A stretch of DNA of 64,000 bases, taken from NCBI GenBank assembly GCA_038227135.1, contig JBBRQC010000001.1, positions 124,001-188,000 of the forward strand, given 5' to 3'. Position 1 is the first letter of the stretch. Each line of letters opens with the position of its first letter. The notes under the pieces are model-generated. The model saw only the letters and a list, made by a program, of their open reading frames with translations, had not been told where the DNA came from and ran no database searches. Shown one piece after another: positions 60,386 to 64,000 of this stretch. The DNA comes from UBA4720 sp038227135 (GTDB lineage Bacteria > Gemmatimonadota > Gemmatimonadetes > Gemmatimonadales > Gemmatimonadaceae). Both the position numbers and the translations under genes were made by a program.

Positions 60386-61423
60386 CTAGAGCAGCATCGG
60401 CTGCTGCACCCCGCCATTCGTCGGCGCGGGTGGGTTGAACCCGAAGTGACGGTACGCCTGCGCGGTGGCAACGCGGCCGCGGGGAGTCCGCTGCAGAAAT
60501 CCGTTCTGCACCAGAAATGGCTCGTAGACCTCTTCGAGCGTCCCGACGTCCTCGCCGACCGCGGCGGCAATCGTTCCGACGCCAACCGGTCCCCCCTCGA
60601 ACTTCTCGATGATGGCTTTGAGGATGCGCGAATCCATGTCGTCGAGCCCGAACTGATCGACCTCTAACAGCTGCAACGCATCGGCGGCGACCTTGCGATT
60701 GATGTTGCCATTCGCGCGCACCTGGGCGTAGTCGCGAATGCGGCGCAGAAGCCGGTTGGCGACGCGCGGAGTTCCGCGCGATCGCTTGGCGATCTCCTTT
60801 GCCCCGTCTTCGTCGATCTCCACCTGCATCACCTCGGCGGTTCGATGCACGATCTGCTCGAGGTCGGCGGGCGGATAATAGTTGAGGCGCATCTCGATGC
60901 CGAACCGCGCGCGCATCGGCGGAGTGAGCATGCCGAGCCGGGTCGTCGCGCCGATGAGAGTGAACTTCTCGATCGGCATGGTTATCGTCTGCGCCTTGGG
61001 TCCTTCGGACAGCCGGATCTCGATCTTGTAGTCCTCCATCGCGGGATAGAGGAATTCTTCGATGACGGGGCGGAGGCGGTGGATCTCGTCGATGAAAAGA
61101 ATGTCGCCTTCGCGAAGATTGGTCAGCGTGCCGACCAGGTCGCCGGGCTTCTCGAGTGCTGGACCAGAGGTGGTTCTGATATTGACGCCAAGCTCTCGCG
61201 CGATCAGCTCAGCCAGCGTGGTCTTTCCGAGTCCCGGTGGACCGAAGAAGAGTGCGTGGTCGAGTGGCTCGCGCCGGGCCATCGCCGCATCGATGTAGAT
61301 GCGCAGAGATTCCTTCACCCGATCCTGGCCGATGAACTCGGACAGGCGCTGAGGACGGAGCGAGAGTTCGACGACACTCTCCTCCGGCATGATTTCAGGT
61401 GTCGTTATTTCGGCGCGAGACAT
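60386..61423 (-). CDS. ruvB: Holliday junction branch-migration helicase RuvB
   Basis: 345 residues. RLSEFIGQDRVKESL, Walker A GPPGLGKT (61-68), Walker B LFIDEIHRL, sensor-1 IGATTR, and the winged-helix end GFLQRTPRGRVATAQAYRHFG are all standard. RuvB drives branch migration with RuvA; RuvA and RuvC are not in the window. GGAG upstream of the ATG serves as ribosome site. Confidence 0.96.
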   Translation of the reverse strand: MSRAEITTPEIMPEESVVELSLRPQRLSEFIGQDRVKESLRIYIDAAMARREPLDHALFFGPPGLGKTTLAELIARELGVNIRTTSGPALEKPGDLVGTLTNLREGDILFIDEIHRLRPVIEEFLYPAMEDYKIEIRLSEGPKAQTITMPIEKFTLIGATTRLGMLTPPMRARFGIEMRLNYYPPADLEQIVHRTAEVMQVEIDEDGAKEIAKRSRGTPRVANRLLRRIRDYAQVRANGNINRKVAADALQLLEVDQFGLDDMDSRILKAIIEKFEGGPVGVGTIAAAVGEDVGTLEEVYEPFLVQNGFLQRTPRGRVATAQAYRHFGFNPPAPTNGGVQQPMLL

Positions 61424-61514
61424 AGCCGCTCCAGCGGTGTCGGCGTGAGCATGCAGTGATCTAATCTAGCCGAATACACACCGAACAACGATAGCTTTCG
61501 CGGGCTCGTAATCA

Positions 61515-62702
61515 CTAAACTCGAGCTTGGAGGGTGACTATTCGCTCCGCCGCTTTCTCCAATGTCTCCAACTTCTTACAAAACGCGAATCTCGTAACCG
61601 ACCGGCCGAGTTCCGGTCGGGAATAGAAGCTCATCCCGGGCACAGTCGCGACCCCGACATCTTTCGCCAACCAAATCGCGAACTCCCGCGAGTCGAGATC
61701 CGAGATCTCCGAAAAATCCGCGAGTATATAGTAGGCGCCCTCCGGCGCCGCGTACTTGAATCCCGCCTCGTCCAAAGCAGAGCACATGATGTCCCTGCGG
61801 GCACGGTACTCGAGCGCGAGATGGTTGTAGTAGTCGGAATCGAACGCCATCCCGATCGCCCCCGCGGCCTGCAAAGGAGCCGGTGCACCCACGGTAAGAA
61901 AGTCGTGAACCTTTCGAATCGGAGATGTGAACTCGTACGGCGCCACAGCGTAGCCCAGCCTCCACCCGGTGCACGAGAACGTCTTCGACAACCCCGAGAT
62001 CGTGACGGTCCGCTCCCGCATTCCCGGCCACGTCGCCAGCACGTGATGCCCGCCCGCGTAGCGAATGTGCTCGTAGATCTCGTCCGTGATCGCGATCACG
62101 TCCCACTTCTGACACAGCTCCGCGATCAGTGAAATCTCTTCCCGCGTAAAGACCCGCCCGGTCGGATTGTGGGGTGTGTTCACGACAATTGCCCGCGTCT
62201 TGTTATTAAAAGCGGCGCGCAGTTTATCCGGATCGAGCTTCCAATCCGGCGCCTCGAGCGGCACGAACACGGGCTTTGCACCGGCGAGTATTGCGTCGGG
62301 TCCGTAGTTCTCATAATACGGCTCGAACACAATTACCTCATCGCCGGGATCGATCAGTGCCAGGAAGGCGGCAGCCATCGCTTCCGTCGCGCCGCAACAA
62401 ACCGTGATCTCCCGCTCCGGGTCCACGGTCATCCCGTACCAGCTCCGATACTTCTCGGCAATCGCCAGCCGCAGCGCCGGGCTACCCCACGTGATCGCGT
62501 ACTGATTGATGTCGCCGTGGATCGCCGCGCACGCCGCGTCCTTCATCGGACCCGGCATCGGGAAGTCGGGAAATCCCTGAGCGAGATTGATTGCCCCGTA
62601 CTGGTTCGCCACGCGAGTCATCTCGCGGATCACTGACTCGGTAAATGTCCGTGCGCGGCTGGCAGTTCCCTCCCGCCGCGGAGGTTTCCCGGCGCTACTC
62701 AT
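61515..62702 (-). CDS. Class I/II PLP aminotransferase (aspartate/kynurenine type)
   Basis: 395 residues. Landmarks NLAQGFPDFPMPGP, NTPHNPTGRVF, ITDEIYEHIRY, SGLSKTFSCTGWRLGY (PLP lysine K240) and a C-terminal RFAFCKK with the carboxylate-binding arginine. The aminotransferase moves amino groups between amino and keto acids; kynurenine aminotransferase and methionine-related enzymes share this N-terminus. The ATG shares one base with the stop of the upstream lipoprotein gene (TAATG). Confidence 0.9.
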   Translation of the reverse strand: MSSAGKPPRREGTASRARTFTESVIREMTRVANQYGAINLAQGFPDFPMPGPMKDAACAAIHGDINQYAITWGSPALRLAIAEKYRSWYGMTVDPEREITVCCGATEAMAAAFLALIDPGDEVIVFEPYYENYGPDAILAGAKPVFVPLEAPDWKLDPDKLRAAFNNKTRAIVVNTPHNPTGRVFTREEISLIAELCQKWDVIAITDEIYEHIRYAGGHHVLATWPGMRERTVTISGLSKTFSCTGWRLGYAVAPYEFTSPIRKVHDFLTVGAPAPLQAAGAIGMAFDSDYYNHLALEYRARRDIMCSALDEAGFKYAAPEGAYYILADFSEISDLDSREFAIWLAKDVGVATVPGMSFYSRPELGRSVTRFAFCKKLETLEKAAERIVTLQARV

Positions 62703-63118
62703 TACTTCGATGGAAGGTTAGTGGTCACATCGATCACGCCACTGCTGCCCCCCCGAATCCCGAACCTGGCCCCGGATTCGGTCAGGTCGTAATAACGGAA
62801 ACCACTCACCTGATAGGCTGGAATGTTGCGCAGCGAGCTCAGGTCGCCGTATCGCTGCCCGTCGAGGTATACAAGCGCGTACTCGGTGCCGGATCCGTTG
62901 GCCACGGCGGACATCACCCCATGCGGGGCAAGCCAGTTCGGGCGCAACCGCGCCACCGCGTCGTAAGCAGTCATGACATCGGCGTGCGCGGCAGCTAGAT
63001 CCTCGGCGGTCAGGATATTTGAACTTCGAGGAGCCCCGGCGGTCCCGGGGTTACTTCCGGTGGAAGCGCAGCCCAGCACGGCTGCGACTGCCACGACATA
63101 GAAGTGTTGGACTGACAT
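62702..63118 (-). CDS. Small TonB-plug-like lipoprotein
   Basis: 138 residues from ATG 63118 with AGAGG five bases upstream. A lipobox ending LGC, a linker, then a plug-like region: VMTAYDAVARLRPNWL, YALVYLDGQRYGDLSSLRNIPAYQV and ARFGIRGGSSGVIDVTT. The last block resembles the plug end of TonB-dependent receptors, without a barrel. Many copies of this kind of lipoprotein occur in Gemmatimonadota, which supports the taxonomic guess. It is cotranscribed with the aminotransferase. Function unknown. Confidence 0.8.
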   Translation of the reverse strand: MSVQHFYVVAVAAVLGCASTGSNPGTAGAPRSSNILTAEDLAAAHADVMTAYDAVARLRPNWLAPHGVMSAVANGSGTEYALVYLDGQRYGDLSSLRNIPAYQVSGFRYYDLTESGARFGIRGGSSGVIDVTTNLPSK

Positions 63119-63262
63119 TGGGCCTCTCGGTTTGGTGCGTCGCTTGATCAACTTCGCGGAAGGAATTGATTTGACAAATCATACGCAATTCCCGAAAATG
63201 CGCGAGCCGGTGCGATAACGGAGAACGAAAGTTCAGTGACATCACATCGCCATCTCTTCATC

Positions 63263-63268
63263 GGGAGG
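63263..63268 (+). promoter_or_regulatory. Ribosome binding site of the 28-residue microprotein
   Basis: GGGAGG at 63263-63268, four bases before GTG 63273. It supports the small reading frame that follows. Confidence 0.5.
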
Positions 63269-63272
63269 ACAC

Positions 63273-63359
63273 GTGGGGTCCACGCTTCTCATAGTAGTGG
63301 TCATCGTCGTCGTCGTTGCCGTATGGCTATGGAAAAGAGGCAAGCCGCCCACACCCTGA
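63273..63359 (+). CDS. 28-residue membrane microprotein
   Basis: GTG 63273 to TGA 63357-63359. One hydrophobic helix (LLIVVVIVVVVAVWLW) and a basic tail KRGKPPTP. The ribosome binding site GGGAGG and the cytoplasmic-positive tail make a small membrane protein plausible. It could instead be a chance frame in the gap before a decayed gene. No family known. Confidence 0.5.
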   Translation: MGSTLLIVVVIVVVVAVWLWKRGKPPTP

Positions 63360-63556
63360 GAGCAGCTCTTTTCACTGGCCGACCCCCGCGACGCACCTTG
63401 GGTCCAGAGCTTCGTCACCGGCGACAAGATCTACTGCGTATACAATGCGCCCAAGAAAAAGCAGTGAAGGAGCACGCCAGCAAAGGTGGATTCCCGGCAA
63501 ACAGAATCATGCAGATGGCAAGAATGATCAGCCCGATAACCGCCGAGACTGGCTGA
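63360..63556 (+). pseudogene. Truncated, frameshifted DUF4242 remnant
   Basis: The residue string PWVQSFVTGDKIYCVYNAP (63402-63458, frame of the microprotein) is followed, one frame over, by EKAVKEHASKGGFPANRIMQ and a stop at 63556. Intact DUF4242 proteins read W-V-x-S-Y-V-T-D-D-K-I-Y-C-V-Y-x-A-P-x-E-x-A-V-x-E-H-A-x-x-G-G-F-P-A, so one base is missing near 63460-63468 (AAGAAAAAG). The usual N-terminal 30 or so residues are also absent. A broken gene fits best; a programmed -1 shift on the A-run is a remote alternative. Confidence 0.75.
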
Positions 63557-64000
63557 GCGCGCGGGGCCGCTCACTGCCCCTCACCCGGAGATAGCCGTAG
63601 ACGATCCGGGACAGCTCGACCGCAGTTTCCGCTGGATGAGAGAGAAAGTCGCCGCTGGATAATCCGCCGCCGGCCTCGGACAGCACCGCAGTCTCCAGCG
63701 CGTGACCGATCAGCATAACCACGAACCTGATCGCGCGTTCCGGATGCGGGTGGCCTATATCCTCTCGGCGATCCCGAAGCAGACGCTCGAACAACGCGAG
63801 GCTCTGAAGCCGGAGCTGCTCCGAATGCGATCGGAATGCAGGATCCGGGTGGGTCTGCGCATATAGAAGAAGAGCCCGAACCAGGGACCGTCGCACGCGA
63901 TATCCTTCGATCATCCCCGACACCAGAGTCGAGAGCAGCTCGGCGGTCGGGGCCCCCTCCCACTTGGCGGGATCCAGCGCAAACTCGTTCGCCGCAAAAG
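63528..64000 (-). CDS. TetR-family transcriptional regulator, C-terminal part
   Basis: 157 residues read in from the right edge; the N-terminal DNA-binding helices are outside the window. The helical ligand-binding part is typical: VSGMIEGYRVRRSLVRALLL, HPDPAFRSHSEQLRLQSLALFERLL and RFVVMLIGHALETAVL. The end of the gene overlaps the DUF4242 remnant on the other strand by about 29 bases. What it controls is not visible. Confidence 0.75.
   Translation of the reverse strand, partial: FAANEFALDPAKWEGAPTAELLSTLVSGMIEGYRVRRSLVRALLLYAQTHPDPAFRSHSEQLRLQSLALFERLLRDRREDIGHPHPERAIRFVVMLIGHALETAVLSEAGGGLSSGDFLSHPAETAVELSRIVYGYLRVRGSERPRALSQSRRLSG

Noticed and set aside
63458..63470. Programmed -1 frameshift in the DUF4242 remnant
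   Set aside because: The slip site is G AAA AAG with a mismatch on re-pairing and no downstream stem seen by eye; the missing N-terminus already points to decay.
1..64000. tRNA, rRNA, CRISPR arrays or insertion sequences
   Set aside because: No cloverleaf-like TTCRANYC contexts, no regular short repeats with spacers, no transposase frames were found by reading both strands; a covariance or HMM scan could still reveal a missed small RNA.

Overview
The window is bacterial chromosomal DNA: GC-rich by eye, densely packed, with genes on both strands, many 4-base start/stop overlaps and diderm (outer-membrane) cell-envelope genes (TamA/TamB, Lgt, LspA, several lipoproteins). The gene mix resembles Gemmatimonadota: a small TonB-plug-like lipoprotein (62702-63118), a lone DnaE2 polymerase, a short RpoD-type sigma factor, PduO-type cobalamin adenosyltransferase and a cytochrome c-FTR1 iron permease. 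The phylum is an inference from family resemblance, not from a marker-gene tree. I see no rRNA, tRNA, CRISPR array, insertion sequence or phage gene; this looks like core chromosome with a few accessory genes.

Layout. 1-6.4 kb: edge-truncated DUF2723 membrane glycosyltransferase, a gap holding a 177-base inverted repeat, dnaE2, then a threonine aldolase/SDR pair. 6.4-16 kb: kinase-like/AAA+ pair, a small lipoprotein with its own promoter and terminator, ygfZ, the glycolate oxidase operon glcDEF, a lipid-kinase-like protein and a sigma factor. 16-21 kb: cobO-aroB-3D-domain operon, CPXCG protein, GNAT, ferredoxin-NADP reductase, lspA. 21-29 kb: mpl (murein tripeptide ligase) converges on a six-gene minus-strand run: peptide-binding protein, DppB-type permease, beta-lactamase-fold protein, M15-like peptidase, an uncharacterised glutamine-synthetase-fold-like protein and DUF1697. 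Together these suggest murein-peptide uptake and recycling. 28.8-36.6 kb: a small membrane protein, TamA-like and TamB, a Cys-rich protein and an NlpC/P60 hydrolase. 37-42.6 kb: DMT transporter, phosphoglycolate phosphatase-like HAD, CYTH protein, cytochrome c-FTR1 fusion, VOC protein and a small lipoprotein. 42.6-52.6 kb: one long minus-strand run, tgt-yajC-def-fmt-thiE-thiS-thiG-rsmB-PASTA-rpe-tlpA-tsaD-(lgt), joined mostly by overlaps. 52.7-64 kb: DsbA-like lipoprotein, EXORDIUM-like protein, queA behind a truncated zinc-domain paralogue and an amino-acid decarboxylase, an orphan lipoprotein, the full-length zinc-domain paralogue, DUF4198, ruvB, an aminotransferase, a broken DUF4242 gene and an edge-truncated TetR-type regulator.

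Features that cut across the window. Several genes have a good -10 hexamer 7-10 bases before the start codon and no ribosome binding site, so leaderless mRNAs look common. Two genes (aroB and the DUF1697 gene) have no ATG/GTG/TTG where the family's N-terminus should begin but do have CTG there. Two convergent pairs end in the same shared CTAG tetranucleotide.
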